This document shows positions 34,387 through 44,481 of a stretch of DNA of 64,000 nt, piece by piece. Location of the stretch: the NCBI GenBank assembly GCA_910579035.1, contig CAJTSR010000010.1, forward strand, positions 1 through 64,000. Direction: 5' to 3'. Position 1 is the stretch's first letter, and the number at the start of each line of letters is the position of its first letter. The DNA is from an uncultured Muribaculaceae bacterium (GTDB taxonomy: Bacteria > Bacteroidota > Bacteroidia > Bacteroidales > Muribaculaceae). Both the position numbers and the translations under genes were made by a program. The notes beneath the pieces were generated by a model. The model worked only from the letters and a program-made list of their open reading frames with translations, had not been told where the DNA came from and made no database searches.

Positions 34387-37300
34387 TTATTTGCCAATCT
34401 GCCTTGCAATCCAGCGGCGGGCGTTCTCAAAGGCAAGATACCATATGGTCAGCTCACGCTCTTTCACTGCGTCGGAAGTCCATGCGCACTGCCACGGGAA
34501 GATTGCTCGTTCGAGGTGTGGCATCAGTGCGAGGTGGCGTCCGTCGGCCGATGTTATGGCAGCAACAGCGCCTTCCGAACCGTTGGGGTTGCCAGGATAT
34601 TCGTCGTACAGGTAATGTGCGGCGGGCTTAATTCCGCTCTTGGCATAATCATGCTTGAATACGAAGCGGCCTTCGCCATGCGCCACCCATATGCCGGCCG
34701 TGCAACCTGCGAGCGAACCGAGCATCACGCTGTTGTTGCGAGGTATGCGCAACGAAACAAATTCGGACTCGAATTTACCCGATTTGTTATGGTGCATTTC
34801 GACAACCTTGTTGTCCGCATCTCCGCCAAGCAATCCAAGCTCTACCATCAGCTGGCAGCCGTTGCACACGCCAAGACTCAGAGTGTCGCGACGGCCATAG
34901 AAACGTTCGAGAGAACGACGCGCTGTTTCGTTCCAGCGGAATCCGCTTGCCCAGCCTTTTGCCGAGCCAAGAACGTCGCTATTAGAGAATCCGCCACAGA
35001 ATACTATCATATTCACGTCGTCGAGAGTTTCACGGCCTGTCATAAGGTCGGTCATATGGACGTCTTTGACGTCGAATCCGGCAAGATAGAGCGAATAGGC
35101 CATTTCGCGATCGCCGTTTACGCCCTTTTCGCGTATAATGGCTGCGCGTATTCCGGATGGAGCATGCGGCGTGCGCGGGGCTTTTGCAGGAACGCGTTCG
35201 GCAACCTTGGTCGGGATACGCCACTGCAAGGGCTGCGAAGCGAAATTGTCGCGGCGCGCTTCTGCGCATTCGCGGGCTGTCTGCAAGAGTTCGAATCGAT
35301 ATGACGGCTCGAACCATACTTTGCGCATAGCAGGTACGGACACGAAGTTCGCAGTGCCATCCACATGGGTCATAGACAACACATTATCGCGTATCGGTGT
35401 TCCTATCGGGAAGTATGTCGCACCGGCCTTGTCGAGTATGGCTTCGGCGCGCTTCTTGTAGATGTCGCTAACCTGAATTACAACGGCAGGGTTTTCAGCA
35501 AACAAGATGCGGGCAAGGTCTTCCTGACCAAGGCACATTTTGAAGCCGTCGGTATAGAAATTTATGCCTCCGTCCACATTGGCGAAACACATTTCAAGAA
35601 GGGTTGTCACAAGACCACCGGCGCTCACGTCGTGGATAGCATCGACATACCCCTTCCGCACAAGAGCCTGAACGGTGTTGAAATGCTTCTTAAGATGCGC
35701 AGCATCAACATCAGGGGTGTTCTCCCCTACTTTGCCCACAGCCTGAGCAAGGGCAGAGCCTCCGAGCTCAAGCGGGCACGCGCTGAAATCGATATAATAT
35801 AATGTGGAATTAACATTGCGTCGAAGAACAGGCGAAACAGTCTTCGTTATGTTGCTCACCTCGCCTGCTGCAGAAATTATAACGGTGCCGGGGGCTTTCA
35901 CGCTTGCTCCATCGGGATATTTCTGCGTCATTGACAAGCTGTCTTTGCCTGTGGGGATATTGATGCCGAGCGAGCACACGAAATCGCTACAAGCCTGAAC
36001 GGCTTTGTACAAAGCAGCATCTTCGCCGGCATTTTTGCAAGGCCACATCCAGTTGGCGCTCAGCGAAACAGCCTTAAGACCGCCTTTCAGCGATGCTCCG
36101 ACAATGTTTGTAAGCGATTCGGCCACTGCGAGGCGCGAGCCGGCCGCAGTATCAGCCAGCGCCACCTGAGGCGCGTGGCCTATAGATGTTGCAATACCTG
36201 CTTTGCCGTGATAGTCGAGAGCCACAACGCCGCAGTCGCTCAGCGGTAGCTGAATCTGGCCCTGGCACTGCTGGCGGGCAACCTTTCCGGTCACACTGCG
36301 GTCGACCTTGTTGGTGAGCCAGTCCTTGCAGGCCACAGCCTCAAGACTGAGCACGGCTTTGATATATTGGTCAAGCTGCGCCATATCAAGCTCAACACCT
36401 TCGAAGCACGGTTTTGCCGAAGAATCGCGTATAACCGTCTTGGGAGGATTGCCGAGCATATCGGCGACAGCAAGATCGATTGCATTGCGGCCGTCTTTGT
36501 GACCGAAGCACAGACGGTGGTCGTCGGTTGTGCGGCCTACCACATATAGGGGAGCGCGTTCGCGCTCGGCGATGCGGCATACCAATGGCAAATCTTCGTC
36601 GCGAAGAACGAATCCCATTCGTTCCTGACTTTCGTTGCCGATAATCTCCTTGTCTGAGAGTGTGGGGTCGCCTACGGGCAGCGCGTCAATATCGATAAAC
36701 CCGCCGGTGCTTTCTATAAGCTCGGAAAGCGCGTTGAGGTGACCGCCTGCGCCATGGTCGTGGATAGACACGATGGGGTTGAGGCCGCCTTCTGCAAGTG
36801 CCCGTATAAGGTTTGCAACGCGTTTCTGCATTTCGGGGTTGGCACGCTGAACGGCGTTCAGCTCTATGGCGCCTGCGTATCGGCCGGTGTCTACCGACGA
36901 TACCGCGCCACCGCCCATACCGATGCGGTAGTTGTCGCCACCGGCAATTACCACGGCCTGACCCGGCTCGGGCTCGCCCTTTATGGCATCGCGCGCGGCT
37001 GCGAATCCCACACCGCCGGCAAGCATTATCACCTTGTCGTAGCCCCATACAGAGCCTTTTTCTTCATGCTCGAAAGTAAGCAGGGAGCCGCAGATAAGGG
37101 GCTGGCCAAATTTATTTCCGAAGTCCGATGCGCCGTTCGACGCTTTTATAAGGATGTCGGCAGGGTTATGGTATAGCCACTTGCGGGGCTTGGAAGTATA
37201 GCGCCATTCGGGGTCGTTGGCAAGCTCGAACCGAGGGTACGAGGTCATATATACGGCTGTGCCTGCCAAGGGAAGGCTTGCGCGTCCGCCGCCGAGGCGG

Positions 37301-38118
37301 TCACGGATTTCGCCGCCGCTGCCAGTGGCCGCGCCGTTAAACGGCTCTACCGTTGTGGGGAAGTTGTGCGTTTCTGCTTTAAGCGACAGCACCGCAGGAA
37401 TTTTCTTCTCTGTGAAATACGACGGCTTGTCGCCACACTCGGGCGAGAACTGCCATATAGCGGGTCCCTCGACAAAAGCAACATTATCCTTGTAGGCCGA
37501 AACGAGCCGGCCGGGATTTGCCTTGCTTGTACGCTTGATAAGGCCGAAAAGCGACGAAGGCATTTCTTCGCCGTCGATTATAAATGTGCCGTTGAATATT
37601 TTGTGGCGGCAATGCTCTGAATTGACCTGAGAGAACCCGAAGACTTCGCTGTCTGTGAGCTTGCGTCCAAGGCGCTTTGCGAGTTCCGAGAGGTAGCCCT
37701 CCTCGTCCGCGCTCAGCGCGAGGCCTTCGCGGGAGTTGTACTCCGATATGTCGTCGATCTCGACAGCTGCTGCAGGCGACTCGCCTATGGCGAACACGTC
37801 AGAGCCAGGAGAGTGATATACTGTCTGCAACATAGGGTCGAACACCGGCTCCTCGCCGCAGGGAACCTTGTGGAACTCCTCAATGCGGCTTATGCCCGAA
37901 AGACCCATATTCTGGGTTATTTCCACGGCATTGGTGCTCCACGGGCTTATCATTTCTTTTCGGGGGCCTGTATAGGCTCCGGCGAGATTGTCTGCACCGG
38001 ATAACAACTGCGCGCCGCCGAACAGCCATTGGAGGCGTTCTATTTCGGCCGCGTCGAATTGGTGGTCGGTATCAACGGCATATACCGTCGCGTCGTCCTT
38101 GGTAAAGAATACAACCAT
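34387..38118 (-). CDS. purL: Phosphoribosylformylglycinamidine synthase (large single-chain)
   Basis: 1243 residues from ATG 38118 (MVVFFTKDDATVYAVD); the frame is open to 38181 but that stretch lies over the promoter. The fourth step of purine synthesis: FGAR plus glutamine and ATP to FGAM. Order: N-terminal PurS-like domain; two AIRS-type synthetase halves with KAETHNFPTTVEPFNGAATG and ISIHDHGAGG-like motifs; and a C-terminal class-I glutamine amidotransferase domain with FCGGFSNSD and the nucleophile cysteine in GVCNGCQLM. Monocistronic. No purine riboswitch was seen in the short leader. Confidence 0.96.
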   Translation of the reverse strand: MVVFFTKDDATVYAVDTDHQFDAAEIERLQWLFGGAQLLSGADNLAGAYTGPRKEMISPWSTNAVEITQNMGLSGISRIEEFHKVPCGEEPVFDPMLQTVYHSPGSDVFAIGESPAAAVEIDDISEYNSREGLALSADEEGYLSELAKRLGRKLTDSEVFGFSQVNSEHCRHKIFNGTFIIDGEEMPSSLFGLIKRTSKANPGRLVSAYKDNVAFVEGPAIWQFSPECGDKPSYFTEKKIPAVLSLKAETHNFPTTVEPFNGAATGSGGEIRDRLGGGRASLPLAGTAVYMTSYPRFELANDPEWRYTSKPRKWLYHNPADILIKASNGASDFGNKFGQPLICGSLLTFEHEEKGSVWGYDKVIMLAGGVGFAAARDAIKGEPEPGQAVVIAGGDNYRIGMGGGAVSSVDTGRYAGAIELNAVQRANPEMQKRVANLIRALAEGGLNPIVSIHDHGAGGHLNALSELIESTGGFIDIDALPVGDPTLSDKEIIGNESQERMGFVLRDEDLPLVCRIAERERAPLYVVGRTTDDHRLCFGHKDGRNAIDLAVADMLGNPPKTVIRDSSAKPCFEGVELDMAQLDQYIKAVLSLEAVACKDWLTNKVDRSVTGKVARQQCQGQIQLPLSDCGVVALDYHGKAGIATSIGHAPQVALADTAAGSRLAVAESLTNIVGASLKGGLKAVSLSANWMWPCKNAGEDAALYKAVQACSDFVCSLGINIPTGKDSLSMTQKYPDGASVKAPGTVIISAAGEVSNITKTVSPVLRRNVNSTLYYIDFSACPLELGGSALAQAVGKVGENTPDVDAAHLKKHFNTVQALVRKGYVDAIHDVSAGGLVTTLLEMCFANVDGGINFYTDGFKMCLGQEDLARILFAENPAVVIQVSDIYKKRAEAILDKAGATYFPIGTPIRDNVLSMTHVDGTANFVSVPAMRKVWFEPSYRFELLQTARECAEARRDNFASQPLQWRIPTKVAERVPAKAPRTPHAPSGIRAAIIREKGVNGDREMAYSLYLAGFDVKDVHMTDLMTGRETLDDVNMIVFCGGFSNSDVLGSAKGWASGFRWNETARRSLERFYGRRDTLSLGVCNGCQLMVELGLLGGDADNKVVEMHHNKSGKFESEFVSLRIPRNNSVMLGSLAGCTAGIWVAHGEGRFVFKHDYAKSGIKPAAHYLYDEYPGNPNGSEGAVAAITSADGRHLALMPHLERAIFPWQCAWTSDAVKERELTIWYLAFENARRWIARQIGK

Positions 38119-38153
38119 CGGTAGGATGTGAATGTGTTTGTTGGTTCTGAGTG

Positions 38154-38184
38154 CAAAATTACTAAATTTTCGCCGCTTCACAAA
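38154..38184 (-). promoter_or_regulatory. Consensus promoter of purL
   Basis: On the minus strand TTTG (38184-38181), 19 bases, TAATTTTG (38161-38154). The leader to the ATG at 38118 would be about 30 bases. Confidence 0.75.
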
Positions 38185-38278
38185 AAAAGAACTGCCATAT
38201 GGGCGACCTTTGGGGAATAATGGCTATCTTCGCGGAAAAATTAGGTTCCTACGATTACAATACCACACACGCGGCTTG

Positions 38279-38974
38279 ATGGAAATACTCTACGAAGACA
38301 ACCATATAATAATTGTCAACAAATGCGCCGGAGAAATAGTGCAAGGCGACAAAACCGGCGACGAGCCACTGTCTGAAACGCTCAAACGCCTGATAAAAGA
38401 GCGCGACGCCAAACCCGGCAACGTATTTATGGGCGTTGTCCACCGCCTTGACCGGCCGGTATCGGGCGTCGTGGTTTTTGCAAAGACGTCGAAGGCTTTG
38501 TCGCGTATGAATGCCATGTTTGCCAGTGGCGAAGTCCACAAGACATACTGGGCTGTGACCGCCGGCACCCCTTCCGCTGCAGAAGCTACCCTAACCCACT
38601 ACATAAGCACCACAGAGCGAAACAACAAATCGTACGCATCACCCACGCCCAAGCCCGGATCCAAGGAAGCCCGCCTGTCCTACCGGCTGATAGCCTCTAC
38701 CGAGCGGTACAAACTCCTTGAAGTAAACCTGATGACGGGGCGAAAGCACCAGATACGGGTGCAGCTTTCAGCAATCGGCTGCCCGGTTCGCGGCGACCTT
38801 AAGTACGGGGCTCGCAGAAGCAATCCTGACGGGAGCATATCACTCCACGCACGGCATATAAGCTTCGTCCACCCTGTTTCAAAAAAGCAAATAGACGTGA
38901 CAGCCCCTGTTCCGGCATCGGACAACCTGTGGCAGGCTCTTGAAGAAGCCGCCACAAGCACAGCAGATAAATAA
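38279..38974 (+). CDS. RluA-family RNA pseudouridine synthase
   Basis: 231 residues from ATG 38279 (MEILYEDNHIIIVNK), which fits the family; the open frame to 38132 crosses the purL promoter. The catalytic aspartate is in VVHRLDRPVSGVVVF, and the C-terminal signature LMTGRKHQIRVQLSAIGCPV is clear. There is no N-terminal S4 domain, so it belongs to the short RluA/TruC group; the RNA target is not assigned. It is followed by fmt with a gap of one base. Confidence 0.9.
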   Translation: MEILYEDNHIIIVNKCAGEIVQGDKTGDEPLSETLKRLIKERDAKPGNVFMGVVHRLDRPVSGVVVFAKTSKALSRMNAMFASGEVHKTYWAVTAGTPSAAEATLTHYISTTERNNKSYASPTPKPGSKEARLSYRLIASTERYKLLEVNLMTGRKHQIRVQLSAIGCPVRGDLKYGARRSNPDGSISLHARHISFVHPVSKKQIDVTAPVPASDNLWQALEEAATSTADK

Positions 38975-38975
38975 T

Positions 38976-39953
38976 ATGGATAAAGAAAATCTCAGAATAG
39001 TATTTTTCGGCACTCCGCAATTCGCTGTAGAGAGTCTTGACACTCTGATTCGCAACGGATTCAACGTCGTTGCAGCAGTGACAATGCCAGACAAGACGGG
39101 CGGCCGCGGCCATAAAGTAATAACGTCGGCAGTGAAAGATTACGCCATCGAGCATAACATTCCCCTGCTCCAGCCCGAAAAACTTAAGTCGCCTGATTTT
39201 ATAGAAACGTTAAAGGCTCTCGAGGCCGACCTATTTATCGTGATTGCATTCAGGATGCTGCCGGAAGCGGTTTGGGCCATGCCCCCGCTTGGAACCTTCA
39301 ACCTACATGCCTCGCTCCTGCCCAGGTATCGCGGAGCTGCGCCGATAAACCGTGCCGTTATGAATGGCGACACGGAAACCGGGGTTACCACATTCTTCCT
39401 TAAACACGAGATAGACACCGGCGACGTCATAGCGAGAGAAAGAATCGAAATAGGCCCGGACGAAGACGCCGGCTCCGTCCACGACAGGCTGATGGCTCTT
39501 GGCGCGAAGCTGACCCTCGAAACCGTGCAAAACATCGCCGACGGCAAAGCAAATGCGCTTCCGCAAGCGGAGCTCGCCAACGGCGAAGAACCCACCCCCG
39601 CACCCAAAATATTCAAAGAAGATTGCAGAATCTGCTGGACCGCTTGTGCAGATTCTGTGCACAACCACATACGCGGACTGGCTCCCCACCCCGGAGCATG
39701 GACGGAACTTGACATATGCGGAAATGTGACAACTGTCAAGATACTCAGAAGCGAACGCATCGGTGATTCGTGCCACAAGCTCGCTCCGGGTGAAATCAAA
39801 ATAGACAACGGAAGTGTCATTGCCGGCTGTGGCAACGGCTCGTGCATAGCGCTTTCCATCGTGCAGCCTGCCGGTAAAAAAGCGATGCCAGCCGCAGATT
39901 TTGCACGTGGGCTGAGGCTTGACGGCGCCTCCCGCAAGGGCGTGTTCAGATAA
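38976..39953 (+). CDS. fmt: Methionyl-tRNA formyltransferase
   Basis: 325 residues from ATG 38976 (MDKENLRIVFFGTPQFAV). It formylates initiator Met-tRNA. The catalytic-site signature NLHASLLPRYRGAAPINRAV includes the conserved Asn and His, and the aspartate lies in HEIDTGDVI. A C-terminal OB-like domain (about 210-310) follows. It lies one base after the pseudouridine synthase gene and is probably cotranscribed. Confidence 0.95.
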   Translation: MDKENLRIVFFGTPQFAVESLDTLIRNGFNVVAAVTMPDKTGGRGHKVITSAVKDYAIEHNIPLLQPEKLKSPDFIETLKALEADLFIVIAFRMLPEAVWAMPPLGTFNLHASLLPRYRGAAPINRAVMNGDTETGVTTFFLKHEIDTGDVIARERIEIGPDEDAGSVHDRLMALGAKLTLETVQNIADGKANALPQAELANGEEPTPAPKIFKEDCRICWTACADSVHNHIRGLAPHPGAWTELDICGNVTTVKILRSERIGDSCHKLAPGEIKIDNGSVIAGCGNGSCIALSIVQPAGKKAMPAADFARGLRLDGASRKGVFR

Positions 39954-40156
39954 GGGCATTAACAGTCTTTTTTTCGATTTTTATTTATTTTACATTGCGG
40001 AGCATAATTGTTCCGCTCATTTTTTGTAATTTTACGGCTAAATACAGCTCATTCCACCCTAAGGTATGAACTTTAACGGTGCGCAAGTGTTAAAATTTTA
40101 GAGTTTCGTGCAAGCGGAGCTTGCTAATTTTCAACATTTAACCTATAAAGAAAGAT

Positions 40157-40411
40157 ATGGACAACCACATTCCAACACCCGAAGAACGCCGCCAGCAACG
40201 CATGGAGGAAGGCGGCCACACCGCCAATACAGTGATGCGCAGCATTTTCGGCATCATAATGATTATCATCTATGTAGGCATGGGAGTGCTCCTTCTTATC
40301 AACTTCTTCAACTGGGGCGGAGATTGGGCATGGACGCGCTACGTAGTAGGCATTGTACTTGTAATATACGGCTTCTGGCGAGCCTATCGCCAGATAAAAG
40401 GCATAGACTAA
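40157..40411 (+). CDS. Small two-helix membrane protein
   Basis: 84 residues. A charged N-terminus (TPEERRQQRMEEGGH) precedes two hydrophobic segments, IFGIIMIIIYVGMGVLLLI (about 30-48) and YVVGIVLVIYGFWRAY (about 62-77), with a tryptophan-rich loop. No family name is known to me. It is 15 bases ahead of the phosphate-binding-like lipoprotein gene, and the three genes to 43120 seem to be one transcript. An inner-membrane accessory role is inferred. Confidence 0.8.
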   Translation: MDNHIPTPEERRQQRMEEGGHTANTVMRSIFGIIMIIIYVGMGVLLLINFFNWGGDWAWTRYVVGIVLVIYGFWRAYRQIKGID

Positions 40412-40426
40412 CACCGATATCGCAAA

Positions 40427-41443
40427 ATGAAAACAAGACGTCTGTCTAACATACTTGTACCGACCGTCGCCCTTGCCATCGGCATGGGCGCGGTTTCGTG
40501 TATGAAATACGAAAAAAAGGCCAACACCTCCACTTCCGGCACAACAACCATGGTGTGCGACAACACGTTCGAGAATATCTTCGAGCAAGAAGTGGACGTA
40601 TTCGAGTATCAATATCCGGACGCACACATACTCGTTCGCTACGCTACGCAGCAGGAAGCTTTCGACTCGCTTTTCACTATGAACACCCGCACAATCGTGG
40701 CTGCCCGCGACATCACGGAGGCCGAACGGAAAGCTCTGAAAGCCAAATACAAAAACGAACGCAACGCGAATGTCAACGTGCGCTCGGCAATGATTGCCGT
40801 CGACGCGGTAGCACTGATAGTAAATCCTAAAAACAGCTGCGAGAAACTCACCGTAGGCGAAGTGGCCGACATTGTGGGCGGACGCACCACCGAATGGAAC
40901 CAGCTCGAGCCTAACGGCAAGGGCAATATCAGAGTGGTAATCGACCAGACAGGCTCAAGTCTTGCCACATATCTTACAGACTCGCTTCTTCACGGAGAGC
41001 GTCTTGGCCCCAATGTGTACGGAGCCGGCTCTATCCCGGAAGTGTTCAAACTCGTTGAAGAAAACCCCGAAGCTATCGGAGTGCTTGGCGTCAGCTGGAT
41101 AACCTCGGATATGGACTCGGCCGATATGAGTACCGACAAACTCGCGGAAAGCGTTCTCAATGACAGCCCGGTTGAAGGCGCCACGCTCTCCGACCGCATA
41201 AAGGTGTTGAAAATATTCCGCGAAGACGAATTCAGGGCTTACAAACCTTATCAGCAGTATATATTTGAAGGTTCGTATCCGTTGTTCCGACAGATATACA
41301 TGATAACGACCGCTCCGACATCGAATGTAGCAGGCGGGTTCTATTCGTTTGTAACAGGCCCCATCGGACAAAAAATAATTATGAAAACAGGCATAATGCC
41401 CGCGCGAGTGAACATACAGCAGGTAGAACTGCCCGAACGATAA
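40427..41443 (+). CDS. PstS-like substrate-binding lipoprotein
   Basis: 338 residues. Lipoprotein signal ending AIGMGAVSC. The body resembles periplasmic phosphate-binding (PstS-type) proteins: VDAVALIVNPKNSCEKLTVGEVADIVGG and RVVIDQTGSSLATYLTDSLL, and VLGVSWITSD. No pst transporter genes are adjacent; a small membrane protein precedes and a TPR protein follows. It may be a sensor or envelope protein with the fold rather than a phosphate transporter subunit. Confidence 0.82.
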   Translation: MKTRRLSNILVPTVALAIGMGAVSCMKYEKKANTSTSGTTTMVCDNTFENIFEQEVDVFEYQYPDAHILVRYATQQEAFDSLFTMNTRTIVAARDITEAERKALKAKYKNERNANVNVRSAMIAVDAVALIVNPKNSCEKLTVGEVADIVGGRTTEWNQLEPNGKGNIRVVIDQTGSSLATYLTDSLLHGERLGPNVYGAGSIPEVFKLVEENPEAIGVLGVSWITSDMDSADMSTDKLAESVLNDSPVEGATLSDRIKVLKIFREDEFRAYKPYQQYIFEGSYPLFRQIYMITTAPTSNVAGGFYSFVTGPIGQKIIMKTGIMPARVNIQQVELPER

Positions 41444-41494
41444 TACATCAACAGGAAAAAGTAATATACACAATAAACAAAGCAATCAATTAAA

Positions 41495-43120
41495 ATGAAA
41501 ATCAAACTGTTCTTGTCATTGCTGGTAGCCGGAGGCCTTGCAGCCGGAGCCCAGAATCAAGGTTACAAAGACGGTATTGAGTACTACAAAGCAGGCCAGT
41601 ACGACAATGCCCAGACAATCCTCGAGCGCACCCTCAATGACGCCTCTACCGACAAGGCTCTTGCCAACTACTACCTTGGTCGTGTAGCCCTCGCCAAAGG
41701 TGACAAAGCCAAGGCAAAGGCTTACTTCGACAAAGGTCTGTCAATCAATCCCGACAATGCCTTCAACTATGTAGGTGTCGGCGCACTCGAACTCCTCAAT
41801 GGCAATACCGATGCAGCAGCCAACCACTTCAAGCAGGCACAAAACCTCGCAAAGAAGAATGCAGAAGTAACCGTGGCCATAGCACGCTCGTACTATAACG
41901 CCGACCCGGTGAAATATGCCAAAGAAATCGACAAGAACATGACGAAAGCCCGCAAGGACTCCAAGAATCAGGATCCGTCGATTTACGTTCTCGAAGGCGA
42001 CATGCTTATCGACCAGCAGAACTATGGCGATGCTGCCGGCCGCTACGAAAGCGCCATCACTTTCGATGCCAACAACCCCGAAGGCTACGTAAAATATGCA
42101 AACGCATACTTCTTCGTAAACAAAGACTTCGCAATAAAGAAGCTTGAGGAGTATCTTGCCAACCATCCCGAATCGGCCATGGCCCAGCGAGAACTCGCCG
42201 AAAAATACTTCCAGGCTGACCGCTGGCGCGCAGCTTCAGAACTGTACGGCAAGTATATCCAGAACCCCAACCATTTCCCCGAAGACAAAGCTCGCTATGC
42301 CGTGCTTCTGTACTGGGGTGACCGTTTCCCCGAATCCCTCCAGATTGCAGAAGAAATACTTGAACAGGATCCGTCGAACTTCCTAATGCAGCGCGTGCGC
42401 TTCCTCGACCAGACCAAGATGGAGCAGTATCCTGCCGCTATCGAAAGCGCTAAAAAGTTCTTCGAGTCAAATCCTGACGGAGCCTTCACTGTAAACGACT
42501 ACACCACATACGCTGAAGCCCTCAGCGGAAACGGACAGGACTCTCTTGCCGTGATCCAGTACGAGCTCGCAGTAGAAAAGCATCCCGAAAACGCCAACCT
42601 TCTCAAGGAGCTCAGCACTGTTTACTCTAAGAACAAACAGTACGCTAAGAGTGCTGACGCATACGGTGCGTATCTGAAGACACAGGAAGATCCCTCTCTT
42701 AACGATTTGTTCGGTATGAGCGGACGCTATCTTAATGCTGCCGCATATGCCACCGACACCATTCAGGCCGACGAACTTGCCAACCGTGGTGTGGAATATG
42801 TAAAAGAGGTAATCGAACGCACATCAGAAGTCAGCCCCATCATGTATCAGCGCCTCGGACGTCTGTATGTGGCTGCCAACAACAAGAAGCCCGATGCAAA
42901 TGCCGTCGACGCATATGTGAAGATGATTGAACTTCTTGACAAAGATCCTGAAAACATGAATCCGGCCAATGCCAACAATGCTCTCGCCCTCTACTGGGAA
43001 GGATACGCATTCCAGCAGGCATACTACAGCCGCATCAAGGACAAAGAGAAGCTTGACGAAGTAACAGCGAAACTGAACAACGTGGTAGAAATCCGCGACG
43101 CCAACAAAAAAGCAGAATAA
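41495..43120 (+). CDS. Secreted tetratricopeptide-repeat protein
   Basis: 541 residues. Signal peptide MKIKLFLSLLVAGGLAAGAQ. Many TPR-like units follow, e.g. GQYDNAQTILERTLNDAST, KAKAKAYFDKGLSINPDNAF, NYGDAAGRYESAITFDANNP and KQYAKSADAYGAYLKTQEDP. It resembles TPR proteins found after PstS-like and Ton/Exb-type genes in Bacteroidetes, and probably acts as a periplasmic scaffold. It is 51 bases after the substrate-binding lipoprotein gene. A strong terminator follows. Confidence 0.85.
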   Translation: MKIKLFLSLLVAGGLAAGAQNQGYKDGIEYYKAGQYDNAQTILERTLNDASTDKALANYYLGRVALAKGDKAKAKAYFDKGLSINPDNAFNYVGVGALELLNGNTDAAANHFKQAQNLAKKNAEVTVAIARSYYNADPVKYAKEIDKNMTKARKDSKNQDPSIYVLEGDMLIDQQNYGDAAGRYESAITFDANNPEGYVKYANAYFFVNKDFAIKKLEEYLANHPESAMAQRELAEKYFQADRWRAASELYGKYIQNPNHFPEDKARYAVLLYWGDRFPESLQIAEEILEQDPSNFLMQRVRFLDQTKMEQYPAAIESAKKFFESNPDGAFTVNDYTTYAEALSGNGQDSLAVIQYELAVEKHPENANLLKELSTVYSKNKQYAKSADAYGAYLKTQEDPSLNDLFGMSGRYLNAAAYATDTIQADELANRGVEYVKEVIERTSEVSPIMYQRLGRLYVAANNKKPDANAVDAYVKMIELLDKDPENMNPANANNALALYWEGYAFQQAYYSRIKDKEKLDEVTAKLNNVVEIRDANKKAE

Positions 43121-43140
43121 GGCAACTTATATAACCACAG

Positions 43141-43174
43141 AAGGCTCCGGGCAATCCCCCGGAGCCTTTATTAA
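43141..43174 (+). terminator. Intrinsic terminator
   Basis: AAGGCTCCGGG and CCCGGAGCCTT form an 11-bp stem with a short loop followed by TATTAAT. It ends the small membrane protein-PstS-like-TPR transcript. Confidence 0.8.
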
Positions 43175-43200
43175 TTACCCACCCAGACAAATAACACAAT

Positions 43201-44481
43201 ATGAGCACAGCACCATTGGCCGAACGTATGCGGCCTATAACTCTTGATGACTATATCGGACAGCAACATCTCGTAGGCCCGGGCTGCATACTGCGCCGAA
43301 TGATAGAATCGGGGCGCATCGCATCGTTCATATTGTGGGGACCTCCCGGAGTTGGCAAGACTACTCTTGCCAAGATAATCGCAAATACGACCCAATGCGC
43401 TTTCTATACATTGTCGGCTGTCACCTCAGGCGTCAAAGACGTGCGAGATGTTATAGAAAGATGCCGGGCTGAAAGCGGAAGTATGTTTTCAGGCGGAAGG
43501 CCAATACTTTTTATCGATGAAATACACCGATTCAGCAAAAGCCAGCAAGACAGCCTGCTCGGAGCCGTGGAAAACGGCACCGTGACATTGATCGGTGCCA
43601 CGACAGAAAATCCGTCGTTTGAGGTAATAAGGCCATTGCTTTCCCGCGCGCAGGTTTATACGCTGAAGCCACTTGAAGCGACCGATTTGCAGACCTTGCT
43701 TGACCGCACTCTTGCCCACGACGAAATACTCAGCCGTCGCAAAGTGAGTGTGGAACAGACGGAGGCCTTGTTCCGTTACAGCGGAGGCGATGCCCGCAAA
43801 CTGCTCAATATTCTCGACCTGTTGGAGCAATCGGCAGCCCATGGCGAGGAGATAGTGATAAACGACCGTATAATCACCGAACGCCTTCAGGAAAATCCTC
43901 AGGCATATGATAAAAACGGCGAGATGCACTACGACATAGTATCTGCCTTCATCAAGAGCATTCGCGGCAGCGATCCCGACGCGGCAGTATATTGGCTGGC
44001 GCGTATGATCGCGGGAGGAGAAGATCCGGAGTTCATTGCTAGGCGAATGGTGATTTTGGCATCAGAAGACATCGGGCTGGCAAATCCTACTGCCATGTTG
44101 ATTGCCAACACCACTTTTGATGTGATACAAAAAATCGGAATGCCGGAAGGACGCATACCGTTGTCGGAATGCGCTATCTATCTCGCTGTGTCAGCAAAAA
44201 GCAACTCGGCCTATATAGCCATCGATGCAGCGTTGGCAGAGGTGGAACGAAGCGGCAATCTGCCAGTGCCGCTGCATCTGCGTAATGCTCCCACCGGGCT
44301 TATGAAAAAACTCGGATATGGCCAAAATTACCGCTATGCCCACGATTATCCCGGAAACTTTGTAAGGCAGCAATTCAGACCCGACGAAATATCAAATATG
44401 AAGTTCTGGAATCCGTGTATCAATCCGGCCGAAGACATTATGCGGCAAAGACACGATGCACGATGGAAGGACGGCCAATAA
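43201..44481 (+). CDS. rarA: Replication-associated recombination protein A (RarA/MgsA)
   Basis: 426 residues. An AAA+ ATPase related to clamp loaders that acts at stalled replication forks. It begins with the family's RMRPITLDDYIGQQHLVGPG; Walker A is GPPGVGKTT near residue 48 and Walker B LFIDEIHRFSK near 103. The sensor region GATTENPSFEVI follows. The C-terminal tetramerization part is typical (LRNAPTGLMKKLGYGQNYRY). Convergent with miaA, which ends at the very next base. Confidence 0.95.
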   Translation: MSTAPLAERMRPITLDDYIGQQHLVGPGCILRRMIESGRIASFILWGPPGVGKTTLAKIIANTTQCAFYTLSAVTSGVKDVRDVIERCRAESGSMFSGGRPILFIDEIHRFSKSQQDSLLGAVENGTVTLIGATTENPSFEVIRPLLSRAQVYTLKPLEATDLQTLLDRTLAHDEILSRRKVSVEQTEALFRYSGGDARKLLNILDLLEQSAAHGEEIVINDRIITERLQENPQAYDKNGEMHYDIVSAFIKSIRGSDPDAAVYWLARMIAGGEDPEFIARRMVILASEDIGLANPTAMLIANTTFDVIQKIGMPEGRIPLSECAIYLAVSAKSNSAYIAIDAALAEVERSGNLPVPLHLRNAPTGLMKKLGYGQNYRYAHDYPGNFVRQQFRPDEISNMKFWNPCINPAEDIMRQRHDARWKDGQ